In this document: one piece after another, positions 36,031 to 49,305 of the stretch
Layout: each line of letters opens with the position of its first letter
Position numbering within the stretch: position 1 is the first letter of the stretch
Source: Lathyrus oleraceus
Lineage: Eukaryota; Streptophyta; Magnoliopsida; Fabales; Fabaceae
DNA: 64,000 nucleotides
Direction: 5' to 3'
Assembly (NCBI RefSeq): GCF_024323335.1
Contig: NC_066585.1
Coordinates: forward strand, 530,913,582-530,977,581
Made by a program: the position numbers and the translations under genes
Notes under the pieces: model-generated
Told to the model about the DNA's origin: nothing
The model's input: only the letters and a program-made list of their open reading frames with translations
The model's database searches: none

Positions 36031-36479
36031 TTGGGTTGTAGAGAAATTTTAGGCTTAAAAGAGAGAAAGTGTAGGAAGTGAATGTAGCGAAAGTGTGTGA
36101 AGTGGGTTTATATAAGGCTTTTGTAATCATGAGTAAAATCTTGAATAGTGCAAAAAAATATGACAAAGGGTAAAACGTGAAGATTTTACCTATACCAAGA
36201 AATTTATTCTCTCAATATGTCATTAAGTAGTTCATAAATAGTTCAGTTTTCTAAGACAACTATCTTTAAAATTGTTCCACTAATCAAGACTTATTGACAG
36301 CTAATTAATACAAAACTATTAAGTATCCAGAAGATAGAACGTTTAACCAAACAAGTTATGATTGGATACTTATGAACTTATGAAACCTTCTCACCTCAGA
36401 AGACTCAAATGTCCATAGTCAAAATATCTCAGAGTCTCATTAAACCATTTTGAGAAATTAAATATTCCGAGATAATCAT

Positions 36480-39400
36480 CTTTTTCATTTTGGACATAAA
36501 TCCATTTTTAAATTCTTTAGAATGAAAACAAGTATATCTTCATCAAGGAGTTTTGTAAAGATATCAACCCATTTATGGTTTGTATCAATAAATTTTAAGT
36601 TTAAAATTCCCTTATGAACATAGTCACATATTAAGTGATGTTTAATCTCAATATGTTTAGTTCTAGAATGCAAAATGGGATTCTTAGATAAAGAAATACT
36701 AGAAGTATTATCACAGAGAATTCGAATTTTACTCTCATATATCTAAAAATATTCTAGCTGACTTTTCATCTAGAGCATCTGAGTGTTCCATCCAGAAGCT
36801 GCAATGTATTTAGCTTCAGTAGTTGATAGTGCTATGGTTGATTGTCTCTTGCTGGACCATGAGATCAAGTTGTCTACCGGAAACTGATAACTTCCAGAAG
36901 TGCTTTTTCTATCAAGTCTACCTCCAGCCTAATCAGCATCATAATAACCCACTAGCTTGTACTCATTAGAATTTCTATAACACAAGTCAAGGTTAATAGT
37001 ACCTGTTAGATACTTGAAGATCCTCTTAACAATTGTTAACTGGGATTCTCTAGGATCTTATTGGAAGTGAGTACATAAACATACATTAAACAAAATCTTA
37101 GGTCTATAAGAAATTAAGTATACGATAAAACCAGTCATACCTCTGTATACCTTTTACTCTACCTTTGCACTTACCTCATCCTTCTCAAGGATACATGTAG
37201 TGCATATGAGTCTTTGCTATCTTGCATCCTGACATGTCAAACTTCTTCATAAGTTCTTTAGTGTATTTACTCTGATGGATGTATGTTCCCTCTATAGTTT
37301 GATTAATCTGAACTCCCAGAAAAAACTTGAGTTCTCCCACCAGGCTCATATCAAATTATGCTTACATAGACTTAGCAAATTCCTTGCATAAAGTAGCATT
37401 AGCAGAATCAAATATGATATAATCTACATATATTTGAACAACAAGGATATCATTTTTGAATGTTTTACAAAACAAATTTGTATCAACCTTCCCTTTGGTG
37501 AAATCATTTTCTAAAAGAAAATTCATCAGTGTTTTATATCATGCTCAAGGAGCTTGTTTTAGACCATACAATAATTTCTTAAGTTTGAAAACAAAATTTG
37601 GGTTTTTATGATTTTCAAAACCAGGAGGTTGGTGTACATACACTTCTTCAGTTGTGTAACCATTCAAAAATTCACTTTTAACATCCATTTGATACTAGAT
37701 GATGTTATGATTAACAATAAAGGAAATTAAGAGAGGAATAGACTCTAACTTGGAAACGGGTGAAAAGGTTTCAATATAGTCAATCCCCTCTTGCTGACTA
37801 TAGCCTTGTGCAACCACTTTGTTCTTGTTTCTTACTACCTCTCCTTGTTCGTTCAACTTGTTTCTGAATACCCACTTTGTTCCAATAACGTGAGTTCCTT
37901 TGGGTCTTAGCACAATATCCCACATGTCATTTCTGGAGAATTTATTGAGTTCTTCTTGCATATAAAGAATCCACTTTGTGTCTAGAAGCTCTTCATCAAC
38001 AAATGCAGGCTCTATCAAGGACACCAAACCCAAAAACGTCTCTTTAGAAGATTTGAATGAGGATTTGGTTCTGACTGGTTCATATTTATCTCCCAGAATT
38101 AATTCTTCAGAGTGTGAAGATCTTTGTCTGTGCATTTTCACAGGAGTATGAACTTCAACAGCTTCTAGTTGAGTAGCTTTAGAGTGTTTTTCCCTCAACA
38201 TCTTTTGTTTATGAAGTTTTACCTTCAAAGCCCGAATAGGTGATCTCTAAAACTACAAACTTCTCAACAAGCTTTGAATTTTCAGGGTCAAACTTGTCAT
38301 CGAATTTGACATGGATTTATTCTTCAACAATCTGTGTCTTAGTGTTATATACTCCATATCCTTTTGATGTTCAGAGTATCCTAACATGATGCACTTTTGT
38401 GCCTTAGAATCAAACTTGTTCAGATTATCCTTAGTGTTCAACATAAAACAAGAACATCCAAAAGGATGAAAATATGAAATGTTAGGCTTATGATTCTTCC
38501 ACAATTCATAGGGAGTCTTACCCAGAATAGGTCTTATAGAGACATTATTCTGAATATAACACATTGTGTTGACTACCTCTACTAAGAAGTGCTTGGTTAG
38601 ATTAGTATCATTGATCATGGTTCTGGCCATTTCTTGCAGAGTCATATTCTTCCTCTCTACAACTCCATTTTGTTGTGGATTTCTAGGGTATGAGAAATCA
38701 TGGGAAAGGCCATTTGCATCAAAAAGTTTTTCAAAATCTGTGTTTTCAAATTCTCCACCATGATCACTTCAGACTTTAACAATTCTGCGATCCTTCTCAT
38801 TTTGTAGTTGAGAGCAGAAGGTAGAAAACACAAAATATGACCCGTCCTTGGGTCTTAGAAACTTAACCCGTGTCTATCTTCTATAGTCATCAACAATGAT
38901 TGATCCATACTTCTTACCATTGACAGAAGCAATTTTCATTGGTCCAAAAAAGTTAATCTAAAGAAGTTCTAATGGTTTGGAGGTGGAAACAACATGTTTT
39001 TGATTTGAAATAAGTTTTAAAACATTTTCCTTTTTGACATGCTTCACAAAGAGAATCTGAAGAGAACTTCAGATTTGGAAGGCCTCTGACTAAATTAAGC
39101 TTATTTAGCTGAGAAATCCTCCCCATGCTAACATGGCTCAATCGTCTATGCCAGACCCATTGCTCTTTATTTGTAGACATAAGACATTTTACATTTTAGT
39201 TTTTCAAATCAGAAAGTATTATTTTATAAATGTTGTTCTTCCTCTTTCCACTGAAAAGAACTGGGCCATCCTTATGACTGACAACTTTACAGGACTTTTG
39301 ATTCAAAATAATGTCATAAACATTGTCACTTAATTGACTTATGGATATAAGGTTATGCATTAATCCTTCAACTAATAAAACATTAGTAATGTAAGGGATA

Positions 39401-39560
39401 TAACTGTTACCTACTATTCATGAGCCAATGATCTTCCCTTTCTGATCACCTCTGAAACCAATGACGCCTTCAGGCTTAAGTTCCGAGCTTTGGAACATAT
39501 TCCTTCTTCCTGTCATGTGCCGCGAGCATCTAGAGTCCGGGTACCATGATTGGTATCTTA
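36480..39560 (-). pseudogene. copia pol (protease end, integrase, RT, RNase H), broken
   Basis: Order on minus: DSGCSRHMT-like protease wording near 39530; the zinc-binding pre-integrase WHRRLSHVSMGRISQLNKLN...LCEACQKGKC (38953-39180); integrase core SDHGGEFEN and FSYPRNPQQNGVVERKN (38640-38770), then GKTPYELWKNHKP (38253-38645); RT with KGTHVIGTKWVFRNKLNEQG (37695-38228), [20 protein letters not shown] and YVDYIIF where YVDD is expected; and remnants of RNase H (36480-36900). Numerous stops, and loss of the second active-site Asp, make it inactive. Confidence 0.9.
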
Positions 39561-41233
39561 AGTGCAATGCTAAGAATGTCTACAACATAGATTATCTTAT
39601 CCTTAGGTACCCATAACTTCCTAGGTCCTTTTTGGTTAGTCTTCCTAGAGTTTTTAACAAACTTGAGTTTATGTGCAGGATAATCATACATGTATGCATA
39701 ATTGAAACGAGAATGAGCTTTTTCTTTAGCCTTAGGTTTTGAAAAGGTTTTACCTTTAGGCACAACACCATTTTGTTTACCAGAAAGGACAAAATGGTAA
39801 TGAAGAGTTTTTGGTTTATCATCTTTTTCAGAAATAGATTCTTCATCAGAATCATAACTAACTCCTTTTGTTTTGTTTCTGCTTACGCCATAAATCATTG
39901 AATCCATTACACTTCTATTTAGGCTTCTAGAAATAAATTTCTTGAAGGACTTGTCATATTTCTTTATAACATCATCATAGTCTGTATAGGCTTCTGAAAG
40001 GTTTTCCTTCTCAAGTTTGGAACTCTTGCTCTAGAGCACAGAGTTATCATTTTTCAAAATAAAGTTATCTTTATTTAAACTTGAGAAATCTTTCTTAAGA
40101 TTAAAGTATGCTTCTTACTCAGATACATGAATCTTTTTCAGGCCCTTTTATTTGTTCAGAAGCTTCTGATAATCCAGAATTTCTGATAAACTAGATTCAA
40201 GTTCATAGCGAGAAAGTTCAACAAATACCTCTTTAGAATGTGACTGAGATTCTGATTGAATCTTCTCAGCAGGAGCTTTTGTGCATGCCATTATTGCCAC
40301 ATTAGCTTGCTCTTCCTCAAAGTAATCATTTGAGGATTCTGAATCATCCCAGGTAGCCATCAGACCTTTCTTCTTCCCTCATAAGTCTATGGAGCCTCTA
40401 AACTTGCCATATATTTTCATCCAAATTTGATTGACACGTTTGGAAAGAAGAGACAATTCATATTCTTCTTATTATTCCTCTTCAGAATCTTCATCTTATT
40501 CTGCTTGAAGAGCTTTAGTATTTTCATACTTTCCCAAAGACTTCAGAGAAGCAATTTTTCTCTTTCTCTAGGCCTCATCTTCTTCAAGCTCAATTTCATG
40601 ACTTCTTAACGAACTAACAAGTTCTTCAAGAGAGGTATTATTCATATTCTTTTATAACTTCAACGCAGTTACCATATGTCTCCATCTTTTAGGTAGACTT
40701 CTTATGATCTTCTTCACATGATCAACAATATAATACTCTTTGTCCAGAACCTTTAGTCCTGCAACAAGAGTTTGAGACCTAGAGAACATGTTCTCAATAA
40801 TTTCATCGTCTTCCATCTTGAACACTTCATTATTCTAAATCAAGGCAAGTTCCTTGGTTTATTTTACTTGGACGTTTCCTTCGTGATTCATCCTCAGAGA
40901 ATCAAATATGGACTTTGTAGTATCTCTGTTAGTGATTTTTTATACTATGTATGAAATGGCGTTCAGCAAGATAGTTCTAGCTTTGTGATGGTTTTTATAA
41001 TCTTTCTTTTCTTGTTTAGTTATCACTATTCTTTCAAATTTATTACCACTAGCATCTAAAGGGTGTATGTAGCCATCAACTACCATATCCCATAGATCTA
41101 TCTCATGACCTAGAAAGAAGCTTTCTATTCTACCTTTCCAGTAATCAAATATTTCTCCATCAAAAACAGGAGGTTTAACGTTATAGCGATCTTTATGATT
41201 TACAGGATTAATGGGAGGTGGGACAACAACCAT
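39561..41233 (-). pseudogene. copia gag, broken
   Basis: It starts at 41233 (MVVVPPPINPVNHKDRYNVK), then FDGEIFDYWKGRIESFFLGH (UBN2-type gag). Stops lie near 40870 and several later points. Segments such as MATWDDSESSNDYFEEEQAN (40148-40360) and KAHSRFNYAYMYDY (39530-39907) remain. The CCHC knuckle could not be found intact. Confidence 0.82.
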
Positions 41234-41322
41234 TATGTTTCACAAACAGGATCTTTATCTAACACGATTAAGTGTTTGATAATCTTATCATGACCAGAAC
41301 CAAAGCTCTAATGCCAAATAAA

Positions 41323-42451
41323 TGTGGCAAGAAACACAAGAAACGAGTGTTTGAATTGGGTCTCCAAGATCAAAACCTTTCGTACCCAAAATACTTAAAG
41401 ATAAAATAAGAACAAGAATAAATGAACACAATTATTTTTATCTTGGTTCACTATTAACAAAGTTACCTCCAGTCCACCCGCCAAGGTGATTTTGCCTTAT
41501 CAACAAGGACTTAATCCACTATAACCAAACTGATTACAGACACACAAAGATTACCCGTCGGTGTCTTCTCAAGTACTTATGAATATACCCTACTCACTCA
41601 AGAAATACAAACTCAATCAATGAGATTTACAAGAGATGTGTTTACAAGATTGCTTCTATGTATGTTTCTTTTCTCTATACACAAGTATGTTTAGTTCAAC
41701 AAAAGTGTTGTGTATTGTCACGTAATGTCCAATCTTCCAAGTCTCCTTTATATAGACAATGAAAAGATTCCTTGGAGGGTAGAATTGGAATACCAAAATG
41801 TAGTTATAGCCTTGCATAAAGGCTTGCATAATGGGAGGCAAAATGGTACAATAGTATAATCCTTAGCCTTGTTTAGAAGGATCAAAAGTCTGGTTGATAG
41901 AACTTGTACTGTGTATAAAAGCATTATTTGATCTTGTATTGTGTGTTATTTTCCTTACGCAAAACCTTTTGATCTTATCTTTTAATCTTCAGAGGCTTAT
42001 GAATAAATGATATTGAAGCATGTTTAGAAGGATCAAAAGTCTGGTTGATAGAACCTTAGTCTTTAGAGTCTTGGCACAGTTCCTTAAAACCTGGTCTTCA
42101 GAGTCTTTAGAACTTAAGAGCGCATAATCTTTATGGCTTGACAGACCTTCAGAGGCTCTTCAATGAAAGTCACAGCCAGAAGTTTTAGCACAAATGTTCA
42201 TCATCACCGTTGTCTAAGAGCATTCCAGAACTTGATATCATCTTGTAAGGCACTTTTGTATCTCTTTATAGTCAAAGTGTGTTGAGTTCATAGTATGACG
42301 ACTTCACACGTTAAATCTTCAGAATCAAAGCCTGTTAGGAAAAGCTACACACTAGATAAAACCATTAAGATATAAAATTATTCTCTAAGAAACAATGTAT
42401 TTTTATCATCAAAACTAAAGGTCAGATGCAGAACCAAATTTTATTCTTACA
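41323..42451 (-). repeat. 5' LTR of the SIRE-like element
   Basis: On minus it starts TGTAAGAATAAAATTTGG and ends at about 41323, just before the PBS (plus ctctaatgccaa at 41307-41318). TATATAAA on minus at 41754-41747 is the likely promoter. Its CA end is mutated relative to the other LTR. Confidence 0.85.
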
Positions 42452-43469
42452 AGGAGAAGAGGGGGGGAGAGGGGGGGTCACCGTCCCGTATGTTGCACCA
42501 TGTTAGTAAAATTTTCTTTTTCCTAAACTTATAATCAATTAATGCCACTTAGACACATCACATTATTATTAAAATGAAATAAAATAAATATTATAATAAA
42601 ATGAAAAAAAAAACAAGGAAAGAGAAAAGGATATCAGATCTACTTCAACTTTTCTCTCTCTTTCTTCTAACAAAAATAAAAATAAAACTCTCCTCTCACT
42701 CAATTTCAAACACAAATCGAGAACCAAACAACAAATTAAAACAAGATCGAATAAAGAAGTAAAAAGAGGAAACTAACTGTGGAGGTTTCTGGCTAGGATG
42801 AGGCGGCGGTTGCTGTGCCAACGGAGGAAACACAGGTGAAAAATTGTGGACACGTGGATAGGTGAAGGGTTTGTGAGTTACTTTTTCTTTGTGCAATTGT
42901 TGTCCTTTTAATGTAAATCTTTTAGGATTTTATAGTGTTAGAAATATGTTTAGCCATTAAATATCTTGTTATGTTTTAGGAAGCTTTAGGTTGAGTTTGA
43001 TTCAGTTCTATAACTTAGGGTATAAGTTTGTATGAAATAGGAAAGATCAATTGGAATTGGAATTGGAATCTCTTGCAATGAAAGCTTGTTTTTTCTTGAT
43101 TTGATCCGGTTTTGGATTTTTTAAAATGTTTTTTGTGATTAAAAAATAAAATAATAATAATTAAAAAAACAAAAATAAGTAGAACAAATTCAACATTTGA
43201 CTTTTGACCTCTTAATAAAAATAGCAAATAAAAGGAGATACAATGTGGTTCAAACACGTGAGATTGCACATGAAGTCCATGCACAACTACTTATTGAACC
43301 AACTTACAATTTTAATTTTTTCGATGCTCTAAATATAAAATAAAAGACATGCGGGCAAAATTTAGGGTACGACAACAAGGTTATCACTCTAGCGCTCAAG
43401 TCAGTATGTGAATGATGAGAAAAATATTTAAATTGCGTTTGAAACTTATTACTTGATATTGTGCCATCC
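42452..43469. other. intergenic, no gene seen
   Basis: A G-rich run gggggggagaggggggg lies at 42460-42478, immediately outside the LTR. The rest is AT-rich with only chance frames. Confidence 0.4.
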
Positions 43470-43504
<35 letters not shown>

Positions 43505-43516
43505 TATATAATATAT

Positions 43517-43561
<45 letters not shown>

Positions 43562-43568
43562 TATATAT
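43470..43568. repeat. (AT)n microsatellite
   Basis: About 99 bases of almost pure at repeats broken by occasional extra a (ataata). Confidence 0.97.
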
Positions 43569-44099
43569 GGGAGAGAAATAACTACGTCACTACATTCCCG
43601 ATGTGGAATGTGGAGGACCATTGGATGCGTTGGAGGAATGAATATCATGCTTCCATATTATTGAAAGTTCAATGGTCAGGAGAACATTCCAGTAGGTTTA
43701 GTAAATACTTGAGTTGGATCTAGGATGTTACGCCTTCTGGTGAGTGGCTCAGTAAAGGAACATGTCCAACTTTGAGCAATCCGGGGGGCTCTTTTCTTAT
43801 GATAGTCAGATCTATCAAGGTGTGTCCGGATAGAGGAGGATATATGGTCGACCCAAAACACAAAGCCTAAACCAAGTGAGTTGAGTGTAAACCTCCTAAC
43901 TTACATATATAAATGAGAGTAGATATGCATTCTAAGTATGTTGATTTTGAATCATTCTTTCTATTACTTGGCATGTATGATGTTATGGATATAATCAAGA
44001 CATTGATTTTTTATTTTAGTTAAAATTACTTGACGATAAAACTCCATCTTGTGAGAGTGTGATACTTTAACAGCCCATTTAAGCTTAAACATGATTTTT
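43569..44099. other. repeat-like sequence, no gene seen
   Basis: No open frame with recognisable product. GC content is locally higher at 43600-43860. Confidence 0.3.
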
Positions 44100-44412
44100 T
44101 TTTTGAAAAGATATGAACCTTAGCCAATCTTAAAAGAGAACATCAATGTTCATTCCTTATCTTAAGGATATGAGAAAATTAAAATTCAAGGGTATTACAA
44201 ATATCAAGGCAAATAAATGGATATGGAGACTTAAAATTGATGGTGAGTATTATGGTAACGAAGTTTATCATTTGTTTATCTAGAATTTGGAGGTCAATTC
44301 AAAAGTTCCTATTGATTGTGTTTGGAATAATTCCATTTTGGTTGAAAGTTCCCACATTTTCTTGGAGACACTTTTAAAATAGACTCCTAAATAAAAACAA
44401 CTTGAAATCGTC
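44100..44412 (+). pseudogene. LINE zinc-binding (zf-RVT) remnant, left half
   Basis: Weak plus-strand wording (WRLKIDGEYYGNEVYHLFI, then VWNNSILVESSHIFLE) continues after CACTA element 2 at 47079 with NDALRCLRDCGKNEN, a C..CG pattern of LINE zinc-binding regions. Removing the CACTA joins the two halves at gtc. The assignment is moderate because frames are broken. Confidence 0.5.
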
Positions 44413-47078
44413 CACTACGCCAAAAACTAGAATAGACAGCGCACCTTAGAGGGCGCTTTATTACAAAAGCGCACTCTAAAGTGAAGCGAAAAAATAAGGA
44501 GCGAACAACTGGAATAGACAGCGCACTTTAGAGGGCGCTTTTGTAATAAAGCGCCCTCTAAGGTGAAGCGAAAAAATAAGGAGGAGATAGAGGGACAACA
44601 ATACAGGGCGCTTTTTAGAAAGCGCCCTCTAAGGTTACCCTTAGAGGGCGCTTTTAAAAAAGCGCTCTATAAGTCCATGTGCATTTCCAATTTATAAAGC
44701 GCTTTTGGAAAGCCTTAGAGAGCGCTTTCATAAGCGCCCTCTTAGGCCCCCTTTAGAGGGTGCTTTTTTTCCACAAGCGCCCTCTAAGGTCCCCTTTAGT
44801 AAACATTAAAATTATAACATACTGCGCGTTTTGTTATTTCACTCTCTGTTATTTTCGTTCTTTTTCACGTTAGGGTTCTCACTGCTACGATTTTCGCTAC
44901 TTCTAAGGCGTTCTCCTTCCACCTCTGTTAGATCTACGACGTTTCCTCCTTCTATTAATTCGTTGTTAGCTGTTCGATTTTGACACCATAGGTATTTTTC
45001 TAATCTTCATATTACTTGGTTTCTCTTCTGACGTTCGCTATTATTCATTTTTGGTTTCATTTTTCTTGGTTCATACATTTATTGAGTATTCTCAACAATA
45101 ATTAATGTGTTGCAATGCTAGCAATGGAGACTAGACATTATGGGTTAAATTTCAGCAACTGTTCCATTTGTTTCTCGATGTAGAAAAAGGAGGCAGCAAT
45201 ATCTAGGTTCTTGCTACGATTTTAACTTTGTGGTTAGCAGACAAATCTGGTCGCCGGCTTTTACTTATTGTGAGTCTGAGCTTTTTCGATAATTTTTGCA
45301 TTCACATTACTATTTGTTTGGAGGGTAATAAGAGATTAATCAAAATCTCCTATTGCAGGTTTCTTCATCTGCAATGGCTTTGAGTCTTTTGGTTGTTTCA
45401 ATATCATTCTACTTGAAGGTAATAATAATTTTTTTGTTTGTTATATTTTTTGAACATTTTTTTTGTTTATTTTTATATATACATAATACATTAACTAGAT
45501 ATTACACATGCATTCATGCATAAATGTTCAGAAATTTGTAACACAGATTCACAGGATTATATATCAGTAAATTCTTCTTTATATTTTGGTTTTTTATATG
45601 GATAATATATTTTATGTTGAATTTGCTCTCAGGAATATATATCACCAGATTCTGATTTATATGCGACATTGAGCCTCGTATCGGTGGCTGGAGTTTTGGT
45701 GTGTAAATACAACTTTATTACACAAATGATGGTTTCTATTGTTTGTTTCCCTAACTTCATTATTATAAACTTTCAATTTCTTTCAGGTCATGGTTATTGC
45801 ATTCTCTCTGGGATTAGGAGCAATGTCATGGATTATAATGTCTGAGGTACAATTTTCTTCAATAATAATATGCATGACAACCCTATATGAACAAACCTTT
45901 GTTGTAATATAATGTGATAGTTGATGTGTTGAATATAGTTTACATAATAGATTCTTCCGATTAACATCAAAGGCCTAGCTGGAAGTTTTGCAACACTTGC
46001 CAATTGGTTCTTTTCCTGGTTGGTTACATTAACAGCAAATTTGCTCTTGGATTGGAGTTCGGGAGGTTTGTGTGCATTGCCTATGTTAATTTTCTATAAA
46101 TATCTATTGTTTCTAACCAGAAGCTTCCTATGTTTTTATCAGGAACCTTCACAATATATACTGCAGTGTGTGTTTTCACAGCAGGATTTGTTGCCATTTG
46201 GGTCCCCGAGACAAAGGGAAAAACTCTTGAAGAAATACAGCAGTTTTTCAGATGAAGTTTCCTTTCGAGTAGCACTTCAGCTAGTGTTCACTCATGTATT
46301 CACATTCATATTTTTTTTTCTGAATCAACTCAATTCATTTTTGTGCTCTTTGGTCTTGTTAAATATGAAAAATACCAAAACAGTGTGATTTTCTAATCTA
46401 GCAGCATACTTGCATTTTTGTTGTAATTGATTGATTATAAACAAATAAATGAAAGAGAGTGGTTATTATAACATTTCAATTAGAGTAGCAGTGGTTTCGG
46501 TTCATGACATTTCAAATAGCAAGAGGATCATATAAACAATAAGCATATATCAGTATTTGTATTTTAATATTATAAAAGCATAAAAAGAACCTTTAGTTGC
46601 TCTTGTGAATTATAACAAGCAGTTGTATGCCATTTTCTTCTGGTTACCTCTTGTGGCTACAACATAACCTGAAATGAGAATATGGTCACAGAGACATGTG
46701 ATGCATGTAAATGTTAAATAACCACCCACTTTAGATGGCGCTTTCCAAAATAAGCGCCCTCTAAACCCTTTAAATTTCCACTTTAGAGGGCGCTTTCCAG
46801 TAAAAGCGCCCTTTAAACCCTTAAAGGTTTCCACTTTAGAGGGCGCTTTCCAGTAAAAGCGCCCTCTAAACCCTTAAAAGTTTCCACTTTAGAGGGCGCT
46901 TTCTTTAAAAAGCGCCCTCTAAAGTGGCCCTTAAAGGGCTTAAAGAGCCACTTTAGAGAGCGCTTTCACCAGGAAAAAAAGCGATGTCTTTACCTATGCC
47001 AGCGTCAGATTAGAGGGCGCTTTAAAGCGCTGTTATAGGCCAAAAAAAGCGTCCTCTTTTCCCTTATTTGGCGTAGTG
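44413..47078. mobile_element. CACTA element 2 (2.67 kb) carrying a captured transporter gene piece (Pack-CACTA)
   Basis: The left end is CACTACGCCAAAAAC and the right end ...TTATTTGGCGTAGTG, so CACTACGCCAAA is inverted at the two ends. The target duplication gtc is at 44410-44412 and 47079-47081. Subterminal zones 44440-44810 and 46725-47060 hold many alternating copies of agagggcgcttt and aaagcgccctct, likely transposase binding sites. No transposase is present. The interior 45241-46255 is host-gene sequence with introns. Confidence 0.93.
45241..46255 (+). pseudogene. captured 3' half of an ERD6-like sugar transporter gene, six exons
   Basis: Exons 45241-45269, 45359-45418, 45633-45698, 45787-45846, 45951-46065 and 46143-46255 (TGA 46253-46255). 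All have AG/GT borders, compatible phase and no internal stop. The product reads [96 protein letters not shown] and [18 protein letters not shown]. This is the C-terminal half of the monosaccharide/H+ symporter family of ERD6-like vacuolar carriers, including the PETKG signature. The N-terminal six helices are missing, so no working transporter can result. Retained introns show capture from genomic DNA, not from a spliced RNA. Confidence 0.92.
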
Positions 47079-47345
47079 GTCGTAGATCATCAACAATGAT
47101 GCTTTAAGATGCTTAAGAGATTGTGGAAAGAATGAAAATTGAATTATATTTTTTCCAGTGTACTTTATTTTGAGGGATGTGGTACAATATTGTTAATTGC
47201 CTAGACATCTGTAATTACTGTTCTATTGGCTTAAGGGGTCACATTTTTTTTTGTGTCATCTCTTATATAACTGATTTCTTATAAAAAGAACAAAGTAAGA
47301 GATTATTTAGTTAGAAGAAATTACCATCTTCTCAAATTTTAGATC
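47079..47345 (+). pseudogene. LINE zinc-binding remnant, right half
   Basis: Continues the sequence interrupted at 44412: NDALRCLRDCGKNEN followed by a stop-broken hydrophobic stretch. It supports LINE DNA as the target of CACTA element 2. Confidence 0.5.
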
Positions 47346-49035
47346 AAGTCAAAATCAAGGGGTCACAAAATTTATTTTGATGGTTCAATTATAAAAAAAA
47401 CATTCGGTATGTCTCAAATAAATTGTAGTTGATTCCTTTATGTTGACTAGGAAAAATCGGCAATTGATGTTATTCTCGAACTTTTCTAGTTTATTTCTTG
47501 AGTTTTGTTTTCTCTGTGTGGACTTGATTTAGTGCTTTTTTATACACTCTTTCTCCTTAAAAAATCTCTTTTAGTTAATCATATTTTTCTATGATGTTTT
47601 AAAAAAAATCACAGTTAAAAAAATGTATTTTTTTTATAAAATTGAGTTTTGAATTTTTTTTTATCAATTTAAATATTCACAATTTTATTAAGACACGTTT
47701 ATAAATAAAATACTACTGCCAACTTTCTTAATTATGTGATTTTAACAAAAGTGTTTTATATTTAAATATAGAGATAATATTATTTTCATATTTTATTTTA
47801 TATATAAATGTGTACTTCTAGTGAGTACAATAGTAGAGACTATATTTGCGTTATGGAGTACAATATAGCTTTTTAGTTTTGATGTGTAAAGAGTGAATGT
47901 ATTTACCCAGATGTCTATCCGAGTATTCATAGATGTGAATGTCTAATAGAAGAGTCTGCGGAGAGATTAGTTCTTATGCCTACAAAACATGTCGATCTAT
48001 GTGATTGCATGTATAATATATACAACAGTCATATGAACTCAATGGTTTTGCTAATGAAAATACTATGATTTGAAATCTTCATCAATCAAGTTATGATCAA
48101 TATATTAGATAAAGATGATCAAGTAATTTCATTTATGAGATCAAGTTGTCAAATGAATTCTCTTTAAGGACAACACTAAATGTCAAGTGGCATTTGGTGG
48201 AGTCCTTGATGATCTATGTCAAAAATTCTATGATGATGGAATTTATCAATAAGCTCTATCAAGCTTCATCAGTTAGAAGAAGCCAAATCATATATGAAGT
48301 GTTAAATCGACGATGGATCAAGCAAGGTATCTTGATGCTTCAGAGATTGTGAAAGAAAGGAAGTATGAAATCTTGCACGGTCTGTGTCTGAGTGATAAGA
48401 ATATTGTAAAGATATTAGAGTATTTCTTAAATTACTAAGGTAATACGCCCACTAATCTAAAAGTGTTTTAACCTCTCTAAATTATCTAAAACACCTTAAA
48501 TCTGATAAAGGAACCATCAAGGTATTTGTGATATTGATCGAGGATGTTCCTAAACATTTAGGAAGTTTGTATACATTGTCTAATTGGTTAGGACCCTTAA
48601 CCAATCGATTAGAATAAGGTTTGAATCTTCGTAATTGAATAATAACACTCTTAATAGATTAAGACATTATCCATTTAAGGTTTTTCTTTTTGGAAATTAA
48701 GGTTGTCATATTTTAAATTGCATAATCGATTAATCCTATGATATAATTGTTTATAACATTTAAATGCCGAAGGATCTTTTTCCTTTTTCAGCCAGATTTT
48801 TCAAATATAGATAGAGTCCCTCCTCACTTTCAAAATACACGATAAAATTTATTTCTATATAGTTTCTCACTCTCCACTATCTTCTTTTTCATTTCTTTCC
48901 TTTTTACTAAATTTCCATGGTGCCTAAAGAGTGAAAAATATCAATGAGGTTTTTTGTGTACTCTAGTGTTGGCGCATCATTTTAATTGATCCAACATGAA
49001 TTTATCTCTTGTATAATATCTCTTGTGAGGAGTTT
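47346..49035. other. AT-rich intergenic sequence, no gene seen
   Basis: Only short chance frames, for example 48146-48352, with no family resemblance. Confidence 0.4.
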
Positions 49036-49305
49036 TTGTTTGGTTTTTGAGTTAAACTAATAAAAAAATTAATTTGGTTCGTGAGATTATTCATCAAAGT
49101 CTTTGTTTGGTTGGTTAGCTTAACCTGGTAAAAGCTCTCATTTGGTTTATGAGATTTTCCAATAAAATCTTCGTTTGATTTGTGAGTTTAGCCCTATATA
49201 AAAACTTTCACTTGGTTCCAAGATTAGTTTGATATAAATCTTGTGTTTGGTTTGTAGGATAATCGATGTAAAACTCCAGTTTGATTATAATAAAGTTTGT
49301 TACCA
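49036..49305. repeat. degenerate ~35-bp tandem repeat, about 8 units
   Basis: Units share a tttggtttgtgagattaat... aaaactt pattern: for example gtttggtttttgagttaaac, atttggttcgtgagattatt and catttggtttatgagatttt. The copies are diverged. This is probably non-coding LTR-derived sequence. Confidence 0.7.

Larger units (their letters stand above)
31650..42451 (-). mobile_element. SIRE/Maximus-type Ty1-copia retrotransposon, decayed, 10.8 kb
   Basis: Minus-strand order: 5' LTR 42451-41323, PBS 41305-41318, gag, protease, integrase, RT, RNase H, an envelope-like third ORF, polypurine tract 32846-32831, and 3' LTR 32830-31650. LTRs have TGTAAGAATAA...CA-type ends (1181 and about 1129 bp). They differ at many sites, so the insertion is old or recombinant. 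Stops occur in every ORF, so it is not autonomous. The third ORF downstream of pol and the long LTRs place it with SIRE/Maximus elements common in legumes. No target duplication can be tested on the lower side because a second PBS/gag piece follows. Confidence 0.9.

Noticed and set aside
46020..46388. 122-codon plus-strand open frame in CACTA element 2
   Set aside because: It is a shifted-frame reading through exon 5, an intron and exon 6 of the captured sugar transporter.
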